The notes under the pieces: generated by a model
What the model was told of the DNA's origin: nothing
Seen by the model: the letters and a program-made list of their open reading frames with translations, nothing else
The model's database searches: none
Shown: positions 54,761 to 63,680 of the stretch, piece after piece
How the letters are laid out: each line of letters begins with the position of its first letter
Numbering within the stretch: position 1 is the stretch's first letter
Source: Mycobacterium spongiae
Lineage (GTDB): Bacteria > Actinomycetota > Actinomycetes > Mycobacteriales > Mycobacteriaceae
Length of the DNA stretch: 64,000 bases
Direction: 5' to 3'
Assembly: GCF_018278905.1 (NCBI RefSeq)
Contig: NZ_CP046600.1
Coordinates: 4,278,001 to 4,342,000, forward strand
Made by a program: the position numbers and the translations under genes

Positions 54761-55846
54761 CTAGCCGGTGGCCTCGCGGATGTAGTCACCGATTTGACGC
54801 AACGATCGCACCGCCTCCGGCAGCATCGGCGCAGCGAGTTGGAAGTCGTGAACCTGGCCGGGCCAAACCCGTACCTCTGCCGGCACGCCGACTGCGGCCA
54901 GCTTGCTTGCGGCCAGCTGCGCGTCGTGTAACAAGACTTCGGATCCGGACACGTGGATCAGGGTCCGCGGCAGTCCGGGTTCGATGTGTTCCAAGGGCTC
55001 GTAGACATCTTCGGGCTTGCCGTCTATGTCGTTCTTCGCGGCAGCGCCAGCAACCAATGCGTCGAGCGCATCGAATGCCTTCGCCGGAAACATCGCGTCG
55101 GTCTTAATATTGGGATGCGCCTGCTTGTGTTTCTTTGCTAGCTGCAGCAGCGGCGAGATTGCCACCAGCGCCGCCGGTGCCTCTGACTCGGCGCCCTCGG
55201 CTCCCTCGGCCAAGAGTCGTTGCGCGAGCGCCAGGCTGAGATACCCGCCTGCCGAGTCGCCCGCCAGCACAATCTGGTCCGGCTCATATCCCATCAGCCG
55301 AAGCCAGCGGTAGCCATCGTGACAGTCGTCGAGCGCCATGGTGATCGAGTGCTTCGGCAACAGCCGGTAGTTGACCACCAGAACGGGCGAATCAGCAAAA
55401 CTCGAGAGCGTTTCGACGAGCCGACCGTGGGAGTTTGCTCCGCATGTCAGGAATGCACCGCCATGCAGATAGAGAATTACTCTGCGGGTACCGTCCGCGG
55501 GGAGCACCCCTCGAGCGCGGACAAGCTGTGCGGAGGCATTTGGCAAGCTCACCGCCGCCCGCACGGTGGTCGGCGCCGGCAGCAGAACCCGGGCGGCATG
55601 ATCGATGAGACCCCATGGCCACGGCACCTGCGGAACGTAGCTACCGACAGCCAATATCGGCCTGATCGTCAGTCGCGACGTTAGCGCAGCTAACCGCGCA
55701 GGAATGCTTGGGCCCGACTCAACGACCTCGACAGGAGCACCATCGCTGATCGCGAACCTGCGTGTCTCAAGTCTACGTGCCTTCAGCACATCGCGCGGTC
55801 GAATGGCATCTCTGGGTGAACCAGATACCTTGCTAGGTGCGGTCAT
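54761..55846 (-). CDS. lipU: HSL-family lipase/esterase LipU
   Basis: A 361-aa hormone-sensitive-lipase-type esterase. HGGAF is at 128-132, nucleophile Ser198 in GDSAGG, and His333 in GQVHDFQ. The acidic triad member is probably the Glu in SGSEVLL, where most relatives have Asp. Substrates are short- to medium-chain esters. AGGAAG lies 8 nt before the ATG at 55846, so the GTG three codons earlier is not used. M. tuberculosis LipU is annotated shorter (about 297 aa), and the first 60 residues may differ there. Part of a minus-strand series with cbs, pra and metB. Confidence 0.9.
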   Translation of the reverse strand: MTAPSKVSGSPRDAIRPRDVLKARRLETRRFAISDGAPVEVVESGPSIPARLAALTSRLTIRPILAVGSYVPQVPWPWGLIDHAARVLLPAPTTVRAAVSLPNASAQLVRARGVLPADGTRRVILYLHGGAFLTCGANSHGRLVETLSSFADSPVLVVNYRLLPKHSITMALDDCHDGYRWLRLMGYEPDQIVLAGDSAGGYLSLALAQRLLAEGAEGAESEAPAALVAISPLLQLAKKHKQAHPNIKTDAMFPAKAFDALDALVAGAAAKNDIDGKPEDVYEPLEHIEPGLPRTLIHVSGSEVLLHDAQLAASKLAAVGVPAEVRVWPGQVHDFQLAAPMLPEAVRSLRQIGDYIREATG

Positions 55847-56057
55847 GCTCAACACTTCCTACGCCGTTGTAGTCCGATACAGCATGTGACGAAGTAGCCG
55901 AGCGTTCGGTTCACGTGCCCACCGTGGCGTCCAGCCAACCTCGCGAACTTAGCTTGACAGCTTATGTCATCGACAACATCTAGTGAGTCTGTTTCGATAT
56001 CACATTTGATCCACACCGTAATCGCGTGATTCAACAGCAACCCCAGCTAAGTCGATC

Positions 56058-56063
56058 TAAACT
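56058..56063 (+). promoter_or_regulatory. -10 hexamer TAAACT, leaderless start of GDSL esterase
   Basis: TAAACT ends 6 nt before the ATG at 56070; the AT-rich upstream region up to 55856 also holds a TTGACA at 55954-55959, too far for a -35 of this hexamer. Confidence 0.55.
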
Positions 56064-56069
56064 GATCTT

Positions 56070-57041
56070 ATGAGCATTCGTGCGCCGCGGCGTTCAACGA
56101 TCGCCTTGGCCACAGCGGGTGCGCTTGCCTCGACGGGAACGGCCTTTATGAGTGCACGCAACCTACTGGTCGGCCAGGCGACGCACGCGCGCACCGTGAT
56201 TCCGAAGTCCTTTGACGCCCCCCCTCGCGCCGACGGCGTGTACACCCGAGGCGGCCAGCCGGTGCAACGGTGGCGCCGGGGCACGCCCTTCGATGCACAC
56301 CTGATGGTCTTCGGCGACTCCACAGCGACCGGCTATGGCTGCACCAGTGCCGAGGAGGTGCCAGGCGTGCTGATCGCCCGTCACCTTGCCCAGCAGACTG
56401 GCAAGCGCATCCGGCTCAGTACCAAGGCCATCGTCGGCGCCACGTCCAAAGGTGTTTGTGGGCAGGTCGATGCGATGTTCGTGGCCGGGCCGCCGCCGGA
56501 CGTGGCGGTGATCATGATCGGCGCCAACGACGTCACGGCACTCAACGGCGTCGGTCCATCGGCGGAGCGGCTGGGCTCGGTAGTGCGCAAGCTGCGGGCC
56601 CGCGGCGCGGAGGTGGTCGTTGGTACCTGCCCGGATCTGGGAGTGATCACCGCCATCCCCCAGCCACTGCGCGTCCTTGCGCACGCTCGTGGGGTGCAGC
56701 TCGCTCGGGCGCAGACAGCGGCGGTCAAGGCTGCCGGCGGAGTCCCGGTGCCGCTCGGACATCTACTGGGCCCGAAGTTCCGGGCGATGCCTGAGCTGAT
56801 GTTCTCCGACGATCAGTACCACCCTTCGGCCGCCGCGTACCGGCTAGCCGCCGATGAGTTGGTCCCGGCCCTTCTTGATGCACTGCGCGAGAAGATCGGT
56901 ACGCCACCGCGTGCCGTGCCGGCACGTGCTGCCATCCCGGCGTTCACTGCTCACCACACGCGACGCAGCGTGGTGTCTCGGCTTTGGCGCCGCCCCGCGA
57001 CCGCGTGTCCGACACCCGCGGCCGCTCCGGCTGGCGGGTAG
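56070..57041 (+). CDS. SGNH/GDSL hydrolase, probable exported esterase
   Basis: A 323-aa GDSL-type esterase. Block I is FGDSTATGYG (Ser nucleophile), block II KAIVGATSKG, block III GANDVT with the oxyanion Asn, and block V DDQYHPSAAAY with Asp and His. The N-terminus is hydrophobic (TIALATAGALASTGTAFMSA) and could be a signal or membrane anchor. The M. tuberculosis counterpart Rv1075c has been reported as an esterase/lipase. The C-terminal 40 residues are Arg/Pro/Ala-rich and unlikely to fold. It lies between divergent lipU and fadA3. Confidence 0.9.
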   Translation: MSIRAPRRSTIALATAGALASTGTAFMSARNLLVGQATHARTVIPKSFDAPPRADGVYTRGGQPVQRWRRGTPFDAHLMVFGDSTATGYGCTSAEEVPGVLIARHLAQQTGKRIRLSTKAIVGATSKGVCGQVDAMFVAGPPPDVAVIMIGANDVTALNGVGPSAERLGSVVRKLRARGAEVVVGTCPDLGVITAIPQPLRVLAHARGVQLARAQTAAVKAAGGVPVPLGHLLGPKFRAMPELMFSDDQYHPSAAAYRLAADELVPALLDALREKIGTPPRAVPARAAIPAFTAHHTRRSVVSRLWRRPATACPTPAAAPAGG

Positions 57042-57171
57042 CGCCGCTGCAGATCCCCCAGGTCGGCGCGGGTAGGCGGTACCCCCACCCCGATCGGTTC
57101 GCGACCGGCTCGTAAGGTCGGGGGTCGCCGGGTTAGATTCGGCTTGGCCACACCCCAACGGAGGGAGCACC

Positions 57172-58389
57172 ATGCCAGAAGCCGTCATCGTCTCAGCCGC
57201 CCGCTCGCCGATCGGCCGCGCTATGAAAGGCTCGCTGATCAGCATGCGCCCTGATGATCTGGCCGCCCAAATGGTGCGCGCCGCGCTGGACAAGGTGCCC
57301 ACCCTCAACCCGCATCAGATCGACGACCTGATCTTGGGTTGCGGGCTGCCCGGCGGCGAGTCTGGGTTCAATATGGCGCGCGTCGTCGCCGTCGCGCTCG
57401 GCTACGACTTTCTGCCGGGCACGACGGTCAACCGCTACTGCTCGTCGTCGCTGCAGACCACGCGGATGGCTTTCCATGCGATCAAGGCCGGCGAGGGCGA
57501 CGCCTTCATCTCCGCCGGTGTAGAGACGGTGTCTCGAACCGCCAAAGGCAGCTCCGACTCCTGGCCGGACACCAAGAACCCGCTGTTCGACGAAGCCCAG
57601 GAGCGTTCCGCCGCCGCGGCCGCGGGCGCCGACGAATGGCACGACCCGCGCGCCGACGGAAAGCTGCCGGACGTCTACATCGCGATGGGCCAAACGGCGG
57701 AGAACGTCGCAATCATGACCGGCATCAGCCGCGAAGACCAGGACCACTGGGGCGTGCGCAGCCAGAACCGGGCCGAGGAGTCGATCAAGAACGGATTCTT
57801 CGAGCGGGAAATCTCACCGGTCACCCTCCCGGACGGCAGCACAGTCAGCACCGACGACGGCCCGCGCCCCGGTACCACCTACGAGAAGGTCAGCGAGCTC
57901 AAACCGGTGTTCCGGCCCAACGGCACCGTGACCGCGGGCAACGCCTGTCCCCTCAACGACGGCGCCGCCGCGGTGGTGATTACCAGTGACACGAAGGCCA
58001 AGGAGTTGGGCCTAAAGCCGTTGGCACGCATCGTGTCCACGGGGGTCAGCGGCCTGTCCCCGGAAATCATGGGGCTGGGCCCGATCGAGGCTTCCAAAAA
58101 GGCGCTGCAACGTGCCGCGATGTCCGTCAATGACATCGATCTGTTCGAGATCAACGAAGCCTTCGCCGTTCAGGTGCTGGGCTCGGCCCGGGAGCTTGGC
58201 ATCGACGAGGACAAGCTGAACGTCTCCGGCGGGGCGATCGCCCTGGGCCACCCGTTCGGGATGACCGGCGCACGCATCACCACGACGCTGCTGAACAATC
58301 TCACCACGCACGACAAGACGTTCGGCCTGGAAACCATGTGCGTAGGCGGTGGCCAGGGTATGGCGATGGTGATCGAGCGGCTCAGCTAG
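57172..58389 (+). CDS. fadA3: Thiolase, acetyl-CoA acyltransferase
   Basis: A 405-aa thiolase. The nucleophilic Cys90 is in [14 protein letters not shown], the general base His360 in [17 protein letters not shown], and Cys390 in [11 protein letters not shown]. It cleaves beta-ketoacyl-CoA in beta-oxidation, or condenses two acyl-CoAs, with acetyl-CoA as product. GGAGGGAG before the ATG is a strong ribosome-binding site. Near echA9 and echA8 on the same strand, though a convergent BI-1 gene lies between, so it is not in their operon. A perfect terminator palindrome follows. Confidence 0.94.
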   Translation: MPEAVIVSAARSPIGRAMKGSLISMRPDDLAAQMVRAALDKVPTLNPHQIDDLILGCGLPGGESGFNMARVVAVALGYDFLPGTTVNRYCSSSLQTTRMAFHAIKAGEGDAFISAGVETVSRTAKGSSDSWPDTKNPLFDEAQERSAAAAAGADEWHDPRADGKLPDVYIAMGQTAENVAIMTGISREDQDHWGVRSQNRAEESIKNGFFEREISPVTLPDGSTVSTDDGPRPGTTYEKVSELKPVFRPNGTVTAGNACPLNDGAAAVVITSDTKAKELGLKPLARIVSTGVSGLSPEIMGLGPIEASKKALQRAAMSVNDIDLFEINEAFAVQVLGSARELGIDEDKLNVSGGAIALGHPFGMTGARITTTLLNNLTTHDKTFGLETMCVGGGQGMAMVIERLS

Positions 58390-58401
58390 TCCGTTCACAC
58401 G

Positions 58402-58431
58402 AAAAAGCCGGCACGCGCGTGCCGGCTTTTT
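58402..58431. terminator. Perfect bidirectional intrinsic terminator
   Basis: A perfect 30-bp palindrome (AAAAAGCCGGCACGC and its complement) forms a GC-rich stem flanked by A5 and T5 tracts, so it acts on both strands. It lies between the convergent fadA3 and BI-1 genes. Classical terminators with a T-tract are unusual in mycobacteria. Confidence 0.9.
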
Positions 58432-58444
58432 CTGTCGAAACAGG

Positions 58445-59296
58445 CTAATCGCTCTGCAAGTAGCTGAGCAGCCGCAGGATCTCGATGTAGAGCCAGACCA
58501 GGGTGACGGTGAGACCCAACGCGATACCCCATGCCGCCTTCTCCGGTGCGCCCGCGCGGATCATCTGGTCGGCCGCGTCGAAATCGATCAGGAAGCTGAA
58601 CGCCGCGATACCAATGACCACCAGCGAGAAAATGATGGCCAGTGGTCCACCGCTGCGCAGGCCTAGGCCCTCGCCGCCGCCGACCCCGAACATGGCCAGC
58701 ACCAGGTTGCCGATCATAAGTGCCAGCGCACCGAAGATCGCGGCGACGATCATGCGGGTGAACTTTGGTGTGACGCGGATGGCGCCGGTCTTGTAAACGA
58801 CGAGCATGCCGAAGAACACGCCGATGGTGGCTAGCACCGCCTGGCCGATGAGCATTCCGGCGTTGGCGCCGGACACCATGAAATTGGCCATGACAAACGA
58901 GATCGAGCCTAGGAACAATCCCTCGAGCCCGGCATAGCTGAGCACGATCGCGGGGTTGTCCTGCTTGCGGCCGAAGGTGGCCACCAGCACGAGCGCCAAG
59001 CCACCCAACGCGCCCACCAAGGCCAGCGGCATCGCAAGTGCGACGTTCGATGCGACCAGGAAGTAGGAGACGACGGCCGTGGCCGACAAGACGGCCAGCG
59101 TCAGGCCGGTCTTGGTGACGACATCGTCGATTGTCAGTGGACGGGTGGCCCGAGAGTCGCGAGCCTCCTGATACGGAGCAGGGTAGGGATTAGCTTGGTA
59201 CCCCCGCTGCATCTGGGCGGTGCCCGTTCCGAATTGCGCGTATCCGCCAGGCTGCTTAGGCAGCGAACGAAATACCGGGTTGCTTGTCTCCCGCAC
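58445..59296 (-). CDS. Bax inhibitor-1 / YccA-like membrane protein
   Basis: A 283-aa protein. A 65-residue N-terminal extension, rich in Gln, Tyr and Pro (QMQRGYQANPYPAPYQEA), is followed by seven transmembrane helices, such as LTLAVLSATAVVSYFLVASNVALAMPLALVGALGGLALVLVATFG, that fit the BI-1 family of calcium-leak or FtsH-modulating proteins. The C-terminal FLIDFDAADQMIRAGAPEKAAWGIALGLTVTLVWLYIEILRLL segment holds conserved Asp residues of the pH sensor. GAGAGGA before the GTG supports the start. It is convergent with fadA3. Confidence 0.85.
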   Translation of the reverse strand: MRETSNPVFRSLPKQPGGYAQFGTGTAQMQRGYQANPYPAPYQEARDSRATRPLTIDDVVTKTGLTLAVLSATAVVSYFLVASNVALAMPLALVGALGGLALVLVATFGRKQDNPAIVLSYAGLEGLFLGSISFVMANFMVSGANAGMLIGQAVLATIGVFFGMLVVYKTGAIRVTPKFTRMIVAAIFGALALMIGNLVLAMFGVGGGEGLGLRSGGPLAIIFSLVVIGIAAFSFLIDFDAADQMIRAGAPEKAAWGIALGLTVTLVWLYIEILRLLSYLQSD

Positions 59297-59446
59297 CGTC
59301 GGATCCTCTCTTGATGGCTCCCATATGAGTATTGCTTAGAGCTGTGCGAACATCTGCTCAACGCTCCACGGACCGCCCAGGTTCCCAGCCACGCTGGGCG
59401 TACTCTGCGTTCCCGGGCCCCAGTGTTGTCCAGAGTCGTCGTCAAG

Positions 59447-59483
59447 CTACCGATAAACCTACCGCCAAACCTACCGATAAAAC
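59447..59483 (+). repeat. Three 12-bp direct repeats upstream of echA9
   Basis: CTACCGATAAAC, CTACCGCCAAAC and CTACCGATAAAAC follow one another, about 110 bp upstream of the echA9 start. They could bind a regulator of the echA9-echA8 operon. There is no gene in the 298-bp gap from the BI-1 start to echA9. Confidence 0.5.
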
Positions 59484-59594
59484 CCTAGCCCCGCGGGCAG
59501 AGCGGAGCGAGCAACGCTCTAGATTGCTGATCAAACTCTCGCGCAGCATGTGCGCACCGCGACGGGCGGATACTCCGGTAAGAGAGGATGAGGC

Positions 59595-60668
59595 GTGGCT
59601 CTGGATCTTTCTAAGGATCTTTCCAAGACCGGTAATGGAGGATCCGACGAGGTCCTGACCCGCGTTGACGGCGGTGTCGGCGTGGTGACGCTCAACCGCC
59701 CCAAGGCGATCAACTCCCTCACCCACACCATGGTTGGCCTGTTGAGCAGGGTACTTACCTCCTGGGAATCCGACGATGCGGTGCGCGCGGTGGTGCTGGA
59801 CGGCGCCGGCGATCGCGGACTCTGCGCCGGCGGCGACGTCGTGGCCGTGTACCACAGTGCACGCAGCGACGGAGTCGAAGCGCGCCGGTTTTGGCGGGAG
59901 GAGTACCTGCTCAACGGTCAGATCGGCAGGTTCGCAAAGCCGTACGTGGCCTTGATGGACGGCATCGTGATGGGCGGTGGTGTCGGTGTCAGCGCGCACG
60001 CAAACACTCGGGTGGTCACCGATACCTCCAAGGTCGCGATGCCGGAAGTGGGCATCGGATTCATCCCCGACGTTGGCGGGGTGTACTTGTTGTCACGAGC
60101 CCCGGGAGCGCTGGGGCTGCATGCCGCACTGACTGGGGCGCCGTTTTCCGGCCCCGACGCGATCGCTCTCGGATTCGCCGACCACCTCGTGCCGCACGAC
60201 CAGCTCGCCGCGTTCAACCAGGCGATCGTCACTGACGGTCTCGACAGCGCGCTAGCTTCCTACGCCATCGAGCCTCCACCGAGCGCTCTTGCTACACAAC
60301 GCGATTGGATCGACCAGTGTTATGCCGGCGACAGTGTCGCCGACATCGTGGCCGCGCTGCGCGAACACCCCACGGCGGCAGCCAACGATGCAGCCGACGT
60401 GATCGCGACCCGCTCCCCCATCGCGCTGTCGGTGACCCTGGAAGCGGTGCGGCGCGCCGCCAGCCTGGAGAAACTGGAAGATGTTCTGGTCCAAGATTAT
60501 CGGGTGTCATCGGCGTCGCTGCGCTCACACGATCTCGTGGAGGGCATCCGCGCGCAGCTGATCGACAAGGATCGCAATCCGAAGTGGTCACCGGCGACAC
60601 TCGACGCGGTTACGACGGCCGATGTCGATGCATATTTTGCGCCCGTCGACGACGATGTGAGCTTCTAG
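59595..60668 (+). CDS. echA9: Crotonase-family enzyme, 3-hydroxyisobutyryl-CoA hydrolase type
   Basis: A 357-aa crotonase-superfamily protein annotated EchA9 by position. The oxyanion segment is GLCAGGDVVAVYHSAR and the active-site area MPEVGIGFIPDVGG. The length and C-terminal region (YRVSSASLRSHDLVEGIRAQLIDKDRNPKWSPATLDAVT) are those of 3-hydroxyisobutyryl-CoA hydrolases of valine breakdown, not of the 260-aa enoyl-CoA hydratases, so that activity is the better prediction. The start is GTG with GAGGATGAGG. EchA8 begins 12 nt after its stop. Confidence 0.9.
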   Translation: MALDLSKDLSKTGNGGSDEVLTRVDGGVGVVTLNRPKAINSLTHTMVGLLSRVLTSWESDDAVRAVVLDGAGDRGLCAGGDVVAVYHSARSDGVEARRFWREEYLLNGQIGRFAKPYVALMDGIVMGGGVGVSAHANTRVVTDTSKVAMPEVGIGFIPDVGGVYLLSRAPGALGLHAALTGAPFSGPDAIALGFADHLVPHDQLAAFNQAIVTDGLDSALASYAIEPPPSALATQRDWIDQCYAGDSVADIVAALREHPTAAANDAADVIATRSPIALSVTLEAVRRAASLEKLEDVLVQDYRVSSASLRSHDLVEGIRAQLIDKDRNPKWSPATLDAVTTADVDAYFAPVDDDVSF

Positions 60669-60680
60669 AAAGGCGGTTCG

Positions 60681-61466
60681 GTGTCAGACAACACGAATTA
60701 CGAAACCATCCTGGTCGAGCGTGACGAGCGGGTCGGCACCATCACCCTGAACCGGCCCAAGGCGCTGAACGCGCTCAACAATCAGGTGATGAACGAAGTC
60801 ACCAGCGCTGCAACCGAACTGGACGACGACCCCGGTATCGGCGCCATCATCATCACAGGGTCGGCCAAGGCCTTCGCGGCCGGTGCCGACATCAAGGAAA
60901 TGGCCGACTTGACGTTCGCCGATGCGTTCGGCGCCGACTTCTTTGCCGGCTGGGGCAAGCTTGCCGCTGTCCGTACCCCCACCATCGCCGCGGTGGCGGG
61001 GCACGCGCTGGGCGGTGGCTGCGAACTGGCGATGATGTGCGACCTACTGATAGCCGCCGACACGGCGAAGTTTGGACAGCCAGAGATCAAACTAGGCGTT
61101 CTGCCCGGTATGGGCGGTTCACAGCGGCTGACTCGAGCCATCGGCAAGGCCAAGGCTATGGACCTGATTCTGACCGGACGCACCATCGATGCCGCTGAGG
61201 CCGAGCGCAGCGGACTGGTTTCGCGGGTAGTGCCGGCCGATGACCTATTAACCGAGGCCAAGGCCGTCGCCACCACCATTTCGCAGATGTCACTGTCGGC
61301 TGCGCGGATGGCCAAGGAAGCCGTCAACCGGGCTTTCGAATCGTCATTGTCCGAAGGACTTCTCTACGAACGCCGACTCTTCCATTCGGCTCTGGCAACC
61401 GACGACCAGTCCGAGGGGATGGCGGCGTTCATCGAGAAGCGCGCCCCCCGATTCACCCACCGATGA
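60681..61466 (+). CDS. echA8: Enoyl-CoA hydratase
   Basis: A 261-aa hexameric crotonase. The oxyanion Ala-Gly pair is in [12 protein letters not shown] and [45 protein letters not shown], where Glu residues are the catalytic acids/bases. It hydrates trans-2-enoyl-CoA to 3-hydroxyacyl-CoA in beta-oxidation. The GTG start has AAAGGCGG upstream. M. tuberculosis EchA8 is a mycolate-related, drug-linked protein. The following gene starts inside its stop (ATGA), so the echA9-echA8-hydrolase trio is an operon. Confidence 0.95.
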   Translation: MSDNTNYETILVERDERVGTITLNRPKALNALNNQVMNEVTSAATELDDDPGIGAIIITGSAKAFAAGADIKEMADLTFADAFGADFFAGWGKLAAVRTPTIAAVAGHALGGGCELAMMCDLLIAADTAKFGQPEIKLGVLPGMGGSQRLTRAIGKAKAMDLILTGRTIDAAEAERSGLVSRVVPADDLLTEAKAVATTISQMSLSAARMAKEAVNRAFESSLSEGLLYERRLFHSALATDDQSEGMAAFIEKRAPRFTHR

Positions 61467-63268
61467 CTGAGCCGGGTTCGGCGACGAGGACCGCCGCCGA
61501 CGCCTCAGCCACCGACGAACCGCCGGCTGAGGCGGATGCGGCCGCCGAGGGCGCGGCCAGCCCTGACGCCGCAGCATCCGAACCGTCAGCGCCGCGACCG
61601 ACCCGCAGTGCTTGGTGGATTCGGCACTACACCTTCTTCGGCACCGCGGTGGGCCTCATTTTTGTGTGGTTTTCGATGACTCCGTCGCTGCTACCGCGGG
61701 GACCGCTGTTCCAGGGTCTGGTCAGCGGCATTTCCGGTGCCATCGGCTACGGGCTGGGCGTCTTCGCCGTGTGGTTGGTCCGCTACATGCGCTCCCTGAA
61801 TACCAGCCCGCCGCCGCCGCGGTGGGCGTGGCTGCCGTTGATCGCGGTCGGCGCGGTCGGAATGGTATTCATGGCTATCTGGTTTCGCGTCTGGCAGGAC
61901 GACGTCCGCGACTTGATGGGTGTCGAGCACTTGAAATGGTTCGACTACCCGCTGGCCGCGGCGCTGTCGCTGATCGTGCTGTTCACGCTGGTCGAAATCG
62001 GCCAGGCCATCCACTGGCTGGTCCGTTTCCTGGTTCGGCAGGTCGACCGGATCGCGCCGTTTCGGGTCTCGGCGGCCATCGTGGTGGTTCTGCTCGTGGT
62101 GCTGACGATCACCCTGCTCAATGGTGTCGTACTGAAGTTCGCGATGAACTCGATGAACGGGACCTTTGCCTCGGTCAACGACGAGATGAGCCCCGATTTC
62201 GCACCGCCGACGACCGCATTGCGATCGGGAGGCCCGGAATCGTTGGTGTCGTGGGAGTCGTTGGGCCACCAGGGCCGAATCTTTGTCCAGGCGGGCCCCA
62301 CTGTTGCCGACCTCAGCGCGTTCAACGGAACTCCAGCCATCGAGCCGATCCGGGCCTATGCGGGATTGAACTCCGCCAGCGGTATCGCGGCGACCGCGCA
62401 GCTGGCCGCGCGCGAGCTGCAGCGCACCGGTGGACTGAACCGCGCCGTCGTTGCGGTCGCGACGACCACCGGCACGGGCTGGATCAACGAGGCGGAAGCC
62501 GCGGCGCTGGAGTACATGTACAACGGCAATACCGCGATCGTGGCCATGCAGTACTCGTTCTTGCCCAGCTGGCTGTCGTTTCTGGTGGACAAGGAAAATG
62601 CCCGGCACGCGGGGCAGGCGCTTTTCGAGGCGGTTGACGAGCTGATCCGGCAGATGCCGGAATCGAACCGGCCCAAGCTTGTCGTATTCGGCGAGAGCCT
62701 GGGTTCTTTCGGCGGAGAGGCGCCGTTCATGAGCCTCAACAACGTTCTCGCCCGCACCGACGGCGCACTGTTCAGCGGACCTACGTTCAACAACACGGTC
62801 TGGACCAGCCTGACCGCCAACCGCGATGCGGGTTCACCGGAGTGGCTACCCATCTACGAGGACGGTCACAACGTTCGTTTCGCTGCCCGCGAGGGCGACC
62901 TACGGCGTCCGAATGCCCCCTGGGGCAAGCCACGGGTGGTGTATCTGCAACATGCGTCCGACCCGATCCCGTGGTGGCGGCCCGAGCTGTTGTTCAGCCA
63001 GCCGGACTGGCTTAAGGAAAAGCGCGGCTACGACGTCCTACCTCAAACGCGATGGATCCCGGTGGTGACGTTTATCCAAGTCTCGGCGGACATGGCAGTG
63101 GCGGTGCATGTCCCCGACGGGCACGGCCATCGCTACGTCGCTGAAGTCGCCAACGGCTGGGCCGCGGTGCTGTCGCCGCCGGGCTGGACACGGGAGAAGA
63201 CCGAGCGGTTGCGTCCGCTGCTCCATGCCAACGCGAAGCCACCGCGGTCGCCGGAGAATGTCGGCTGA
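61463..63268 (+). CDS. Membrane alpha/beta hydrolase (Rv1069c-like)
   Basis: A 601-aa protein. A disordered Ala/Glu-rich cytoplasmic start (residues 1-45) is followed by five or six transmembrane helices up to residue 230 (for example [21 protein letters not shown] and [21 protein letters not shown]). A large alpha/beta-hydrolase domain follows with [13 protein letters not shown] as nucleophile elbow (Ser in GESLG) and [13 protein letters not shown]. The His of the triad cannot be placed with certainty. It probably acts on membrane lipids or acyl-CoA products of the two upstream crotonases. It starts with ATGA overlapping echA8. Confidence 0.88.
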   Translation: MTEPGSATRTAADASATDEPPAEADAAAEGAASPDAAASEPSAPRPTRSAWWIRHYTFFGTAVGLIFVWFSMTPSLLPRGPLFQGLVSGISGAIGYGLGVFAVWLVRYMRSLNTSPPPPRWAWLPLIAVGAVGMVFMAIWFRVWQDDVRDLMGVEHLKWFDYPLAAALSLIVLFTLVEIGQAIHWLVRFLVRQVDRIAPFRVSAAIVVVLLVVLTITLLNGVVLKFAMNSMNGTFASVNDEMSPDFAPPTTALRSGGPESLVSWESLGHQGRIFVQAGPTVADLSAFNGTPAIEPIRAYAGLNSASGIAATAQLAARELQRTGGLNRAVVAVATTTGTGWINEAEAAALEYMYNGNTAIVAMQYSFLPSWLSFLVDKENARHAGQALFEAVDELIRQMPESNRPKLVVFGESLGSFGGEAPFMSLNNVLARTDGALFSGPTFNNTVWTSLTANRDAGSPEWLPIYEDGHNVRFAAREGDLRRPNAPWGKPRVVYLQHASDPIPWWRPELLFSQPDWLKEKRGYDVLPQTRWIPVVTFIQVSADMAVAVHVPDGHGHRYVAEVANGWAAVLSPPGWTREKTERLRPLLHANAKPPRSPENVG

Positions 63269-63296
63269 GCCGCGCCCTGGGCTTGCCCTGGCCGAT

Positions 63297-63680
63297 CTAC
63301 CGGTTCAGGTCGGCGAGCACTCCGGCGGCTGCCAGCGCGTGGTAGCCACCGACGACGTCGGTGGCGCGGTGCAGCCCGAGGTCGAGCAATGCAGCCGCGG
63401 CGAGGCTGGACGTGTAACCCTCCGAGCAGAGGATCACCCACTCGACGTCGTCCCCGGCGGCCTGCGGTAGCCGCGCGTCGCTCGTCGGGTCGCACCGCCA
63501 CTCCAAGACGTTGCGTTCAATCACCAACGCCCCGGGAACCTCGCCCTCGTGGGCTCGCTGGGCCTGCGGTCGGATATCGACGAGCACGGCGCCGCGCCGC
63601 AGCGCCTCGGGTACTCGGTCGGCGTCAAGGCGTTGATACCGGCCGCGGGCCGCGTCCAATACCTGGTCGATCCGGCTCAT
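63297..63680 (-). CDS. Rhodanese-like sulfurtransferase
   Basis: A 127-aa single-domain rhodanese. VLVDIRPQAQRAHEGEVPGALVIERNVLEW is the first half of the fold, and Cys85 in VILCSEGYTSSLAAAAL the active-site loop. It transfers sulfane sulfur to thiophilic acceptors. The ATG at 63680 overlaps the stop of the cysteine dioxygenase-like gene by one base (TGATG), so the two are translationally coupled and likely handle sulfur from cysteine oxidation. A longer frame exists but overlaps that gene. Confidence 0.9.
   Translation of the reverse strand: MSRIDQVLDAARGRYQRLDADRVPEALRRGAVLVDIRPQAQRAHEGEVPGALVIERNVLEWRCDPTSDARLPQAAGDDVEWVILCSEGYTSSLAAAALLDLGLHRATDVVGGYHALAAAGVLADLNR

Noticed and set aside
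53602..55107. 501-codon plus-strand frame opposite cbs and lipU
   Set aside because: It spans two real genes on the other strand, has no domain and no ribosome-binding site.
61691..62608. 305-codon minus-strand frame opposite the membrane hydrolase
   Set aside because: His/Asp/Arg-rich composition of a complement and no motif; the plus-strand protein has clear helices and GESLG.
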